Counted from the stretch's first letter, positions 35,328-43,625 are shown. The stretch: DNA of 45,263 nucleotides from Chitinophagaceae bacterium (GCA_027486835.1 JAIXOJ010000211.1:1-45263), one strand, 5' to 3'. A program made the numbers and translations. Notes: a model not told the origin generated them from the sequence alone.

Positions 35328-36557
35328 ATGGGCATGATGAACGATGAGATATTTTTTGCGGCAGGTATTAATTATAAGAAAACAGAAGCGGCTATTAGGG
35401 GTCAATTCGCTATTAATTCTGACCAATACAAACAATTGATTCATGACGCAAAACAAACGGGCATTCAAGAATTATTGGTCATTAGCACTTGCAACCGTAC
35501 AGAAATATATGGTCTAGCTCCCAATGCAAATGCTTTGATTCAACTACTATGTTCGCAGACTCAGGGTAGTGTAGAAACATTTAAGAAACTTGCTTATATT
35601 AAAAAAGGTGATGCTGCTATACACCATTTATTTGGTGTGGGTGCTGGATTGGATTCACAAATATTAGGCGACTATGAAATTATTGGCCAAATAAAACTCG
35701 CTTTTAAACTGTCTAAGGAAAATGGCGGCATCGGAAGTTTTTTAGAAAGATTGGTCAATGCCGTGATTCAAGCGTCAAAAAACATTAAGAACAATACAGA
35801 ACTTAGCGGAGGTACTGTATCTGTTGCATTTGCTGCCATCCAATTTTTAAAAGAACAAGTGACTGAGGTTAGCGACAAGAAAATTCTATTACTTGGAACT
35901 GGAAAAATTGGTAGAAACGCTTGCAAAAATGTAATTGACTACTTAGGCAACAATAACATTACCCTCATTAACAGAACGGAGGAAAAAGCAATTGAGCTTG
36001 CCAAAGAATTAAATCTAAGGGTGGGTGCATATGAAATGATAGAGCGAGAAATTGACCTAGCAGACATTATCATCGTTGCCACCAATGCGGCCAGACCTAT
36101 CATTAACGCAGCGAATGTTGCCGAAAAAGGGCAAAAAGTTTTAATTGACCTATCTATACCCAATAACATCCATCCAACTTGTGGTGAATTGCCAAACATT
36201 ACGTTGGTTAATGTGGATGGACTGTCTAAAATAAATGATGCAACGCTTCAAAAAAGGAAAGCTGAAGTACCCAAAGCGAAAGCCATTATTGCAAAGCATA
36301 TACAAGAATTTGTGGAATGGCACAATATGCGCAAGCATGTACCTGTAATTAAAGCTGCCAAGAGTAAGATGATTGCCATGCAGGACTGTAACTTATTTAC
36401 TAGCTATACCAACCAAAATAGTACCGACACCGCCGAATGCCAACAAAAAATACAGAAGGTGATTAATAACATGGCTGCCAACATGAAACGAGAAAACAAG
36501 GGCGGTTGTAATTTTATTGAAGCGATCAATGAGTTTATTACCATAAACGCTTATTAA
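35328..36557 (+). CDS. hemA: Glutamyl-tRNA reductase
   Basis: 409 residues, the usual length. It reduces glutamyl-tRNA(Glu) to glutamate-1-semialdehyde, the first committed step of tetrapyrrole synthesis by the C5 route. The nucleophilic Cys55 sits in VISTCNRTEIYG; an NADPH-binding domain follows with LLLGTGKIGRNACKN near 188 and VLIDLSIPNNIHP; the C-terminus is the helical dimerisation domain. Several Met codons (35328, 35334, 35337) could start the protein; the first is used. It opens the hem block, hemC beginning 76 bases after its stop. hemL is not in the window. A C-terminal Cys-containing segment (KGGCNFIEA) is unremarkable. Confidence 0.96.
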   Translation: MGMMNDEIFFAAGINYKKTEAAIRGQFAINSDQYKQLIHDAKQTGIQELLVISTCNRTEIYGLAPNANALIQLLCSQTQGSVETFKKLAYIKKGDAAIHHLFGVGAGLDSQILGDYEIIGQIKLAFKLSKENGGIGSFLERLVNAVIQASKNIKNNTELSGGTVSVAFAAIQFLKEQVTEVSDKKILLLGTGKIGRNACKNVIDYLGNNNITLINRTEEKAIELAKELNLRVGAYEMIEREIDLADIIIVATNAARPIINAANVAEKGQKVLIDLSIPNNIHPTCGELPNITLVNVDGLSKINDATLQKRKAEVPKAKAIIAKHIQEFVEWHNMRKHVPVIKAAKSKMIAMQDCNLFTSYTNQNSTDTAECQQKIQKVINNMAANMKRENKGGCNFIEAINEFITINAY

Positions 36558-36633
36558 TCCAACTTTTTTGAAAGGTTATTCTTAGCCCCGCATACATTAT
36601 TTCATTACAATAGCTAAAGCCATTTATTTGCCC

Positions 36634-37584
36634 ATGCCCCCTATTATACGTATTGGCACCAGAGAAAGCCAGTTAGCCGTTTGGCAAGCTCAATTGGTTA
36701 AAGATTTATTGGAAAAGCATGGCCATCAAGCCGAGCTTGTTTACATAAAAAGTGAAGGTGACATTGATTTAGTAACGCCTTTGTATGAAATGGGCGTACA
36801 AGGTGTGTTTACGCGTAGCTTAGACATAGCACTGCTTGCTAATAAAATAGATTTAGCGGTACATTCCATGAAGGATGTGCCTACGCAATTACCCAAAGGG
36901 CTTACCCAAGTTTGTGTATTAGAAAGAGGTAATTATCAAGATATATTTGTCCTCAACCAAGATTGGGATCAAGCGCCTACCCATGACTACCCAGTTGAAC
37001 TACCAGAATGGAAAGAAACAGTTACCATTGGCACGAGCAGCATCCGCCGCAAGGCACAATGGCTACACCGCTACCCCAACCATCAAATTGAGAATCTCCG
37101 TGGCAACGTGAATACGCGGCTGAAAAAAGTGAAGGAAAGCGCTTGGCAGGGTGCCATTTTTGCGGGGGCAGGTCTAGAACGAATCAACCTGCGCCCAGGA
37201 CATAGTGTTAACCTCCATTGGATGTTGCCAGCCCCCGCCCAAGGTGCTATTATGATTGTGGGTAGAGATAACGAAACCTATTTTTCTGATGCATGCCAAC
37301 CAATCCACCACGAGCCTACTGCTATTTGTACCGCTGTAGAAAGGGATTTTTTGCGCACGCTGATGGGGGGATGTTCCACCCCAATAAGTGCTTTGGCCAC
37401 TATAAATAACAACAATACCCTACAATTTAATGGCAACATTGTATCACCTAATGGCACTAGCATTGCAGCAACGGAAATGAATTTTTCCCTGAATGATGCG
37501 GCAAAAGCTGGTGAATTGGCTGCAAAAGCAGTATTAGCAAATGGAGGGCAAACCATAATAGATGCCATGAAACAACATGTCTAA
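36634..37584 (+). CDS. hemC: Porphobilinogen deaminase (hydroxymethylbilane synthase)
   Basis: 316 residues from the ATG at 36634 (an in-frame TTG lies two codons upstream). Motifs: IRIGTRESQLAVWQAQLV, VHSMKDVPTQLP, IGTSSIRRKAQWLH, NLRGNVNTRL and the dipyrromethane-cofactor Cys (about 247) in LMGGCSTPISA. It joins four porphobilinogen units into hydroxymethylbilane. Its stop codon overlaps the start of hemD by 8 bases, so the two are translationally coupled and the intermediate can be passed on. Confidence 0.96.
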   Translation: MPPIIRIGTRESQLAVWQAQLVKDLLEKHGHQAELVYIKSEGDIDLVTPLYEMGVQGVFTRSLDIALLANKIDLAVHSMKDVPTQLPKGLTQVCVLERGNYQDIFVLNQDWDQAPTHDYPVELPEWKETVTIGTSSIRRKAQWLHRYPNHQIENLRGNVNTRLKKVKESAWQGAIFAGAGLERINLRPGHSVNLHWMLPAPAQGAIMIVGRDNETYFSDACQPIHHEPTAICTAVERDFLRTLMGGCSTPISALATINNNNTLQFNGNIVSPNGTSIAATEMNFSLNDAAKAGELAAKAVLANGGQTIIDAMKQHV

Positions 37585-38290
37585 ACCAAACATCCGCTTG
37601 CTTAGTACAAGACCGTTGCCCCAAGAACTAGTACAATCTGCGCTCAATCGAGGCGTTCTGATAGATTGTCAATCATTCATTCACACCGAATCATCCATCG
37701 GTTCAGAAGAAAAAGAGATAATTAAAAGCTGGAGCATTCAGCCCATCGCCGCCGTTTTCACGAGTATGAATGCAGCAGAAGAAGTGATTGCCCAATTCCC
37801 CCTACCACCGACCAATTGGGATATTTATACAATGGGTGGAACGACCAAAACGCTGTTGGCTGATTTCTTTGGAGAAGGTGCTATCAAAGGAACTGGTAAG
37901 GATGCTGCCTCACTTGCGGAAGCCATTTTAACCCAACCAAAAAAAGAAACGGTATTTTTTTGCGGAAATATTAGAAGGGATGTATTACCCAACATACTAA
38001 AAGAAGCGCAGGTACCGCTTACCGAAGTAGTGGTATATACCACCCAAATTACGCCGCACCTAATTGATAATACCTATGATGGTATTTGTTTTTTTAGCCC
38101 CAGTGCGGTGGATAGTTTTTTCGGTACTAACGTGGTGGCTGAAACCACCATATTATTTGCCATTGGAAAAGCCACCAAGGATACAATAGAAACATATGCC
38201 CCCTTTCATCAAATCATCGTGAGTGAATTGCCCGACAAAACTTACTTGGTAAGCAAAGCAATTGACCATTTTTTAGTGGTTAGTGGTTAG
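37577..38290 (+). CDS. hemD: Uroporphyrinogen-III synthase
   Basis: 237 residues. It closes and inverts ring D of hydroxymethylbilane. The family is poorly conserved; support comes from the position after hemC (8-base overlap), the length, and segments such as STRPLPQELVQSA, VFTSMNAAEEV, FFCGNIRRDVLP, VVVYTTQ and GICFFSPSAVDSFF, the usual two-domain pattern. The last residues (FLVVSG) and the stop codon are written by a TTAGTGG heptamer array (38273-38325), meaning the repeat has grown into the gene end or defines it. Confidence 0.88.
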   Translation: MSKPNIRLLSTRPLPQELVQSALNRGVLIDCQSFIHTESSIGSEEKEIIKSWSIQPIAAVFTSMNAAEEVIAQFPLPPTNWDIYTMGGTTKTLLADFFGEGAIKGTGKDAASLAEAILTQPKKETVFFCGNIRRDVLPNILKEAQVPLTEVVVYTTQITPHLIDNTYDGICFFSPSAVDSFFGTNVVAETTILFAIGKATKDTIETYAPFHQIIVSELPDKTYLVSKAIDHFLVVSG

Positions 38291-38325
38291 TGGTTAGTGG
38301 TTAGTGGTTAGTGGTTAGTGGTTAG
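38273..38325. repeat. Seven-copy TTAGTGG heptamer array at the hemD 3' end
   Basis: Seven perfect TTAGTGG units run from 38273 to 38321 and end in a partial TTAG. The hemD stop codon at 38288-38290 is within the third unit. Since seven is not a multiple of three, TAG appears in every frame within three units. Confidence 0.9.
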
Positions 38326-38356
38326 ACCTAACAGGTTTTAAAAACCTGTCAGGTCT
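38324..38356. repeat. Palindromic AGACCT(A/G)ACAGGTTTT element
   Basis: AGACCTAACAGGTTTT (38324-38339) and its complement (38341-38356) form a 16-bp stem with one mismatch around a single A, between hemD and hemE, abutting the heptamer array. A related copy lies inside the methyltransferase gene at 43912-43944. It may act as a hairpin in the operon mRNA. Confidence 0.8.
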
Positions 38357-38420
38357 GATGACAATTGATGGTTCAGTAGAAGGGATTAAAAAATTAGAAA
38401 TTAAGAATTAAAAAAAGCTG

Positions 38421-39452
38421 ATGTTACAAAACGATTTATTACTTAGAACATTAAGAGGTGAAGCTACGGAGCGGGTGCCTGTATGGATGATGCGACAGGC
38501 GGGAAGATACTTACCTGAATACATGGTCATAAAAAACAAATATGGCTTTTTTGAACGTTGCCAGACCCCTGAATTGGCGGCTGAAATAACCCTACAACCC
38601 GTAGATATTATAGGTGTGGATGCAGCTATTTTGTTTTCAGATATTTTGGTGGTACCACAAGCCATGGGACTAGAGGTGGAACTGATAGAAAGCAAAGGAC
38701 CCAACTTGCCCAACCCTATTCAAACCAAAGCTGACCTTGCCCGCATTCACGTACCAAACGTAGAAGAGCAATTGGGCTATGTGTTTGAAGCCATTAAATT
38801 GGTAAAAAAAGAGTTGAACAACCGAGTGCCTTTAATAGGATTTGCTGGTGCGCCATGGACTTTACTTTGCTATATGGTGGAAGGAAAGGGTTCTAAAACT
38901 TTTGATAAGGCCAAAGCATTTTGTTACACACAACCAGAATTGGCTCATACGGTATTACAAATGGTTACCGACACCACTATCGCTTACCTAAAAGCTCAGG
39001 TAAAAGCAGGGGCTGACGTGGTTCAAATTTTTGATAGCTGGGGAGGATTGTTAAGCCCACATGATTTTGAAACTTACTCACTTCAATATATCCGCCAAAT
39101 AGTGGCTGCGCTAAAAGATGAGGTACTAACCATTGTATTTGCAAAAGGTGCCTGGCACAGTCTCAATGCAATGGCCGCCACAGGTGCCGCTGGATTAGGT
39201 ATCGACTGGTGCATCAAACCTTCAGTAGCTAGGGAATTGGCCGGTAATCAAATCAGTTTGCAGGGAAATTTTGACCCCGCCAAGCTGCTAGCCCCTATTC
39301 CTATTATTCAACAAGAAGTAACTACCATGCTTAATGCGTTTGGCAAAGGCAGATATGTGGCCAATTTGGGTCATGGTATTTTACCAAATGTTCCTGTTGC
39401 ACATGCCAAGGCATTTGTGGATACGGTTAAACAACACGTGTTTAATGTTTAG
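38421..39452 (+). CDS. hemE: Uroporphyrinogen decarboxylase
   Basis: 343 residues, the usual length. It removes four carboxylates from uroporphyrinogen III to give coproporphyrinogen III without a cofactor. Signatures: [15 protein letters not shown] near the N-terminus, [10 protein letters not shown]-like [14 protein letters not shown] with the catalytic Asp, [16 protein letters not shown], and QIFDSWGG. It starts 64 bases after the palindromic element that follows hemD, and hemF begins 238 bases downstream, so these may be separate transcripts. Confidence 0.97.
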   Translation: MLQNDLLLRTLRGEATERVPVWMMRQAGRYLPEYMVIKNKYGFFERCQTPELAAEITLQPVDIIGVDAAILFSDILVVPQAMGLEVELIESKGPNLPNPIQTKADLARIHVPNVEEQLGYVFEAIKLVKKELNNRVPLIGFAGAPWTLLCYMVEGKGSKTFDKAKAFCYTQPELAHTVLQMVTDTTIAYLKAQVKAGADVVQIFDSWGGLLSPHDFETYSLQYIRQIVAALKDEVLTIVFAKGAWHSLNAMAATGAAGLGIDWCIKPSVARELAGNQISLQGNFDPAKLLAPIPIIQQEVTTMLNAFGKGRYVANLGHGILPNVPVAHAKAFVDTVKQHVFNV

Positions 39453-39690
39453 TGTTGATGATTTTAGGATTAATCACTAGAGTTTCCAGAGTGTAGGCTT
39501 GTTTACTTTTTTTGAATTTCTATCGAAGGAATTAATTAACTAGAATTCTACACCTGTTCGTGCCATTGGAGCGAATGCGACCATAAGCACAATTGGAAAA
39601 GTGTTAATGATCATTCGTGCATTCGTGGCAGTACCTCCGAATGGCTGATTTAAATAAGCATTGAGCAATAATAATTCAGAATTAATTTGT

Positions 39691-40644
39691 ATGAATTCAG
39701 TTAGAGAACAATGGGTTGCGTATATCTACGGATTGCAGGACAACATCTGCGCAGCGCTGGAAATGGAAGATGGCGAGGCCAAATTTTTGGAAGATATATG
39801 GGAAAGACCCGAAGGCGGTGGTGGCAGAACGCGGGTAATGGCCAATGGTCGTGTATTTGAAAAAGGGGGCGTAAATATTTCTGCCGTAAGCGGAAAAGTG
39901 ACCGATGCCATGCGTTCGCAATTAAAAATGGCTGCATCCTTTGCCGACAAAGAATTGCATTGGTTTGCTTGTGGACTTAGTTTGGTGATTCATCCGTTGA
40001 ATCCTTTTGTGCCTACGGTTCATTGCAATTATAGAATGTTCGAAATGTACGACCTGTCGCTCGGGGAAGCTGGCGATCCAGCAGCAGTGGTGGACAGATG
40101 GTTTGGTGGCGGTACTGATTTAACGCCTTACTATCTCATTGAATCAGATGCCATTCACTTTCATCGTACCTATAAACATGCGTGTGAGGCGTTTGACCCT
40201 TCCTTTTTTCCAGCATTCAAACAGCACTGCGACGATTATTTTGTAAATACGCACCGTGCAAATGAAAGGCGGGGCATTGGGGGCATTTTTTATGATTACC
40301 AACGGCCAAGTGCTGAAAAGGATGTGGATTTTTGGATGCGTTTCGGACAACAATGTGGCAATGCTTTTTGCGATGCGTACATTCCTATTGTTAACGCCAG
40401 AAAACATACCCCTTACAATGAGTCACAGAAACATTGGCAGGAAATACGAAGAGGACGTTATACAGAATTTAACCTAGTACACGACAGGGGTACGCTCTTT
40501 GGATTAAAAACAAATGGCCGAATTGAGAGTATTCTCATGAGCCTCCCTCCTACCGTGCGGTTTGAATACAATTACCTACCAACCCCCAATAGCGAGGAAG
40601 ACAAACTCTTGCAGGTTTGTCTGCATCCGAAGGAATGGATTTAG
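39691..40644 (+). CDS. hemF: Oxygen-dependent coproporphyrinogen III oxidase
   Basis: 317 residues from the ATG at 39691; a TTG-started extension to 39661 is unlikely. The aerobic enzyme turns coproporphyrinogen III into protoporphyrinogen IX. Signatures: VHCNYRMFE, the hallmark GGGTDLTPYYL, KQHCDDYF, RGIGGIFYDY and RRGRYTEFNLVHDRGT-type GRYTEFNLVHDRGTLFGL. Its presence indicates aerobic haem synthesis. The stop codon is supplied by a TTAGGGG heptamer (40641-40647). Confidence 0.97.
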   Translation: MNSVREQWVAYIYGLQDNICAALEMEDGEAKFLEDIWERPEGGGGRTRVMANGRVFEKGGVNISAVSGKVTDAMRSQLKMAASFADKELHWFACGLSLVIHPLNPFVPTVHCNYRMFEMYDLSLGEAGDPAAVVDRWFGGGTDLTPYYLIESDAIHFHRTYKHACEAFDPSFFPAFKQHCDDYFVNTHRANERRGIGGIFYDYQRPSAEKDVDFWMRFGQQCGNAFCDAYIPIVNARKHTPYNESQKHWQEIRRGRYTEFNLVHDRGTLFGLKTNGRIESILMSLPPTVRFEYNYLPTPNSEEDKLLQVCLHPKEWI

Positions 40645-40668
40645 GGGTTAGTTGTTAGTGGTTAGTGG
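40641..40668. repeat. TTAG(T/G)(G/T)G heptamer array at the hemF 3' end
   Basis: Four units, TTAGGGG, TTAGTTG, TTAGTGG and TTAGTGG. The hemF stop codon TAG (40642-40644) is part of the first unit. Complementary units lie at 40777-40839, so an RNA stem across the hemF-hemB gap is possible. Confidence 0.75.
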
Positions 40669-40776
40669 CTAGAAATTAATGCTTAGTGATTAGTTATCAT
40701 TTGCATGTTATTAAATTAGTACTGAGAAAAATATTTTCATACTTACCACCTTCCACATAATACTTAACAACCAATA

Positions 40777-40839
40777 ACTAACAACTAACCACTAACAATT
40801 AACCACTAATAACTAATAACTAACAACTAACAACTAACT
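40777..40839. repeat. Inverted heptamer array upstream of hemB
   Basis: Nine ACTAAC-type heptamers (ACTAACA, ACTAACC, ATTAACC, ACTAATA and so on) run up to 14 bases before the hemB start. They are the reverse complement of the TTAGTGG family. Confidence 0.75.
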
Positions 40840-40852
40840 AAAATACTTTTTT

Positions 40853-41827
40853 ATGATACTGATGCGCAGAAATAGAATTTTACGGCAATCAAGTGCCATT
40901 AGAAGCATGGTGGCAGAAACTAAATTGTCACCTAGCGATTTTATTGTACCACTGTTTATTGAAGAAGGTAACAACCTGAAAGTGGAAATTGCTTCTATGC
41001 CAGGCTATTACCGCTTAAGTTTGGACAATACCGTAGCTGAGGTGAAAAACTTATGGAGTTTGGGTTTGCGCTGTGTGTTGCTTTTTGTGAAATGTGCCGA
41101 TAATTTGAAAGACCAATATGGAAAGGAAGCCCTCAACCCAAATGGCTTGATGCAACGCAGCATAAAGGCAATTAAGGATGCAGTGCCTGAAATGGTGGTA
41201 ATGACCGATGTGGCTTTAGATCCTTTTTCGTCCGATGGGCACGATGGGGTAGTGATTAATGGTGAAATTGTGAATGATATTACGGTGGATGTATTGGCTC
41301 AAATGAGCGTGAGCCATGCTGCCGCAGGTGCTGACTTTGTAGCTCCTAGCGATATGATGGATGGCCGTATTGCCGCAATTAGACAAGCACTAGAAGCCAA
41401 TCATTTTACCAAAACGGGTATTATGGCCTACAGTGCCAAATATGCCTCTTGCTTCTACGGCCCTTTTAGAGATGCCCTGGATTCTGCCCCTGGATTTGGT
41501 GATAAAAAAACCTACCAAATGGATTATTGCAACAGAATAGAAGCCGTAAAAGAAACCTTGATGGACGTGGAAGAAGGTGCCGACATCGTGATGGTGAAAC
41601 CCGCTTTGGCTTATTTAGATATTATCCGTGAGGTAAAAAATGCAGTGGATATTCCAGTGAGTGCCTATAACATTAGTGGTGAATATGCCATGATAAAAGC
41701 GGCTGCTAAAATGGGTTGGATAGATGAAAACAAAGCCATCCTAGAAACCCTCACCGCTATTAAGCGTTCTGGAGCAGATTTAATTGCTACTTATTTTGCT
41801 AAAGAAGCTGCTATGCTGATTAACTAG
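40853..41827 (+). CDS. hemB: Delta-aminolevulinic acid dehydratase (porphobilinogen synthase)
   Basis: 324 residues; Met4 is a possible start. It condenses two 5-aminolevulinate molecules into porphobilinogen. Seen: RQSSAIRSMV, FVKCADNLKD, the metal-region TDVALDPFSSDGHDGVV, the Lys-containing YSAKYASCFYGPF and the Schiff-base Lys of MVKPALAYLD, and YNISGEYAMI. The segment after TDVA is Asp-rich rather than Cys-rich, so the zinc triad of the zinc class is absent and the enzyme is likely of the Mg(2+)-dependent type. It closes the hem block; the product feeds hemC upstream. The last gene before a likely terminator at 42109-42150. Confidence 0.96.
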   Translation: MILMRRNRILRQSSAIRSMVAETKLSPSDFIVPLFIEEGNNLKVEIASMPGYYRLSLDNTVAEVKNLWSLGLRCVLLFVKCADNLKDQYGKEALNPNGLMQRSIKAIKDAVPEMVVMTDVALDPFSSDGHDGVVINGEIVNDITVDVLAQMSVSHAAAGADFVAPSDMMDGRIAAIRQALEANHFTKTGIMAYSAKYASCFYGPFRDALDSAPGFGDKKTYQMDYCNRIEAVKETLMDVEEGADIVMVKPALAYLDIIREVKNAVDIPVSAYNISGEYAMIKAAAKMGWIDENKAILETLTAIKRSGADLIATYFAKEAAMLIN

Positions 41828-42168
41828 TGTTCAATTGTTTGAGGGATTTGGCTAGCATTATTGTATTACATCGTAGCTGTTCCATTCAAAAATAGTCGTA
41901 AACATAGATACGCCTGTTGATGGGATTTGGAAATCCACTTTAGTTCTTGGGGGGTATCATCTTAGCGAAGCCACACGCGGCATTCGTGCGGGAGCAGCGA
42001 GTCTCTGCAAGAACGTGATTTGACGTACGGTAGCGGGGAGATGCCTTTTGGAACATTTTGTCCAGCAGAGTTTAATTTAAAAAAAATAATCTTAACTTAA
42101 CCATAATATAAAGGCACAAGAAATCTCGTAAAAGATAACTTGTGCCTTTAAAACTAAAAATCCACGTA
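41828..42168. other. Convergent spacer after hemB
   Basis: About 340 bases between hemB and the microprotein gene. It holds the terminator at 42109-42150. The part at 41941-42050 is more GC-rich than its surroundings and carries a weak inverted repeat (GTTCTTG at 41943, CAAGAAC at 42008), perhaps a structured RNA, but nothing recognisable. Confidence 0.4.
42109..42150. terminator. Stem-loop terminator between hemB and the microprotein gene
   Basis: TAAAGGCACAAG (42109-42120) pairs perfectly with 42139-42150; the loop contains a nested ATCT/AGAT pair. It lies between convergent genes and could serve both directions, though neither side has a long U-run. Confidence 0.7.
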
Positions 42169-42321
42169 CTAGCTTGGTTTTTTAGGTGGCGGTGGTGGTG
42201 GATTTTGAAAAGTAGGTAATGTATTACCTTTTATAGCACCGCCTATTGGCTTATTCATTCCATCTTGTGGATTATTTACTGGAATACCATTATTTGGTGT
42301 AGGTATTTTCTCTTTACTCAT
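42169..42321 (-). CDS. Proline-rich microprotein coupled to the two-TM protein
   Basis: 50 residues from the ATG at 42321 (the longer frame to 42384 runs back into the upstream gene and is a shadow). Sequence features: a polar N-terminal half (MSKEKIPTPNNGIPVNNPQD), a Gly/Lys/Asn-rich middle, and a C-terminus QNPPPPPPKKPS. No membrane segment or domain is seen; likely disordered. Its start overlaps the end of the SLATT-like gene by 8 bases (ATG at 42319-42321, upstream stop TAA at 42314-42316), a sign of translational coupling and of a two-gene module. Function unknown; a partner, inhibitor or adaptor of the membrane protein is possible. Confidence 0.65.
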   Translation of the reverse strand: MSKEKIPTPNNGIPVNNPQDGMNKPIGGAIKGNTLPTFQNPPPPPPKKPS

Positions 42322-42817
42322 GATTACTAAGATTAAAAGCTTTGTTAAAAAATTGTATACTATCTTGTTCTGCCCTTGAAGCAAGTTTTTTATTTTCTTT
42401 TTTATGTATTTCGTTTATAAGTTGATTTATTTGTCTTTCAGATTGCTTCAACTCATGAAATTTATTTTGTAATTCTATTTCACTAATTCTTTCACTTTCA
42501 TAATCAAACCATAACTTTTCAAGTTCCAAATGTAAGTTAAAATAAAAATCAGATGCTTTATCAAGCTTTTCAATTTGTTTTTCCGATGGAATTATATTTT
42601 GCTGAACAAGTTTTAATATAGAAATAGCTGAAATTATAATACAACTAACTAATGGAAATTTATCCCAAATTCTCCATCCCATGATACCTGCTGTAGAAAA
42701 TAAAGTTATCATCAAATTAAAGTAGTTTAGCCAAAGCCTTTGTTGTCCTATCAATAATGTCAAATATCTTTCATTAAATTTTGCCGTTGTCATTTCATAC
42801 CAAAGCCTTGTACGCAT
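42314..42817 (-). CDS. Two-TM membrane protein resembling SLATT effectors
   Basis: 167 residues. Two hydrophobic helices lie at about 31-50 (NYFNLMITLFSTAGIMGWRI) and 54-75 (FPLVSCIIISAISILKLVQQ), followed by two long amphipathic helices (79-140: KQIEKLDKASDFYFNLHLEL, SEIELQNKFHELKQSERQIN). This 2TM-plus-helical-hairpin order is that of SLATT domains, predicted pore-forming effectors of nucleotide-signal defence systems. I infer the relation from topology and pattern, not from a search. No nucleotidyltransferase or SLOG sensor gene is adjacent, so if related it is either standalone or uses the microprotein gene downstream. A short alternative start exists at Met9. Confidence 0.55.
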   Translation of the reverse strand: MRTRLWYEMTTAKFNERYLTLLIGQQRLWLNYFNLMITLFSTAGIMGWRIWDKFPLVSCIIISAISILKLVQQNIIPSEKQIEKLDKASDFYFNLHLELEKLWFDYESERISEIELQNKFHELKQSERQINQLINEIHKKENKKLASRAEQDSIQFFNKAFNLSNHE

Positions 42818-42855
42818 ATTTATGATTTTTTCTAACTCTTAAATTATACACCCAC

Positions 42856-42912
42856 CACCCCTTCAAAAACCCCAATTCATACACCATCGGTTGCATTTTT
42901 TCTATCAATGCC
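42856..42912 (-). pseudogene. Remnant of a methyltransferase C-terminus
   Basis: 52 of 57 bases match 43627-43683, the 3' end of the methyltransferase gene. Read on the minus strand it encodes LALIEKMQPMVYELGFLKG, against KALTEKLQPMVYELGFLKG in the intact gene. Several of the changes are silent, so it looks like the tail of a homologous gene. It begins right after the stop codon of the 221-residue gene and has no start of its own. Confidence 0.7.
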
Positions 42913-42930
42913 AAATAGATAGAGAACCAG

Positions 42931-43596
42931 TTAATCTAGCAACACATTTATAATTTCTAAAACATCTTTTGGGTATCTATCACTCTCAGCATTTGAAAGC
43001 AATTCCTTAGCTTCTTGCTTTGTTTTCAAGGGTAATGTAAACCTAAGTTGAGCAGATGATTCAAATTTTATGAACCTATTTATTTCAAAGGTTATAGGAC
43101 TCTTTAACCTATAAACTGTGTACTCCTTTTTTTCATATACAAACCCTATTTTATAGTAATCATTCTCTCCACTTCTCGAAAGTAAAATACCTGTTGAGTT
43201 CTTTAGCTTATTAATAAAATCAAACATTTCTGCATAAGAAAATCCCCCTTTTACATATTTGTAGCCACATTTTTTCAATATATTTTCACAGCAATCTATT
43301 TTATTAGCAACCTTTATTTGTTCGTCAGAAATAAAGAGAAAGTTGTAAAAAGAATCTATCGTTAGGTCTGCATTTATGCTATCAAAATTTTCATTTATTA
43401 CACTAATAAGCATTGTTTTTTCAAAAGATTTATATACATCTGCTTCACCCTTAATCACCTTTTCTAAAGCTGTTTGTAAAGCAGAAATGTATTTTACGCG
43501 AGGCTTAATGTTATCATTTTGTAATCTTTCAATTCTTTTTTTTAATAATGGTTCTAATAACTCAAGTTCATCACTAGTGAAAATCAACTTTTTCAT
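42931..43596 (-). CDS. Orphan 221-residue protein in the methyltransferase locus
   Basis: 221 residues; no domain recognised. The N-terminal half is helical and charged (TSDELELLEPLLKKRIERLQ), the C-terminal half beta-like (DYYKIGFVYEKKEYTVYRLK, ITFEINRFIKFE). No membrane segment, no nuclease motif and no catalytic triad could be assigned. The stretch MLISVINENFDSINADL near 60 is unremarkable. It starts 30 bases past the methyltransferase stop on the same strand and is flanked downstream by a second methyltransferase tail at 42856-42912, so it probably arrived as part of an exchanged cassette. A restriction partner, a regulator or an unrelated passenger are all possible. Confidence 0.6.
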   Translation of the reverse strand: MKKLIFTSDELELLEPLLKKRIERLQNDNIKPRVKYISALQTALEKVIKGEADVYKSFEKTMLISVINENFDSINADLTIDSFYNFLFISDEQIKVANKIDCCENILKKCGYKYVKGGFSYAEMFDFINKLKNSTGILLSRSGENDYYKIGFVYEKKEYTVYRLKSPITFEINRFIKFESSAQLRFTLPLKTKQEAKELLSNAESDRYPKDVLEIINVLLD

Positions 43597-43625
43597 ATCT
43601 TATAATTTTACAATTATTACTATAA

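Noticed and set aside
42314-42817. Complete CBASS operon
   Set aside because: No cyclic-nucleotide synthase, ubiquitin-like or sensor gene is next to the SLATT-like gene within the window, so only a module is proposed.
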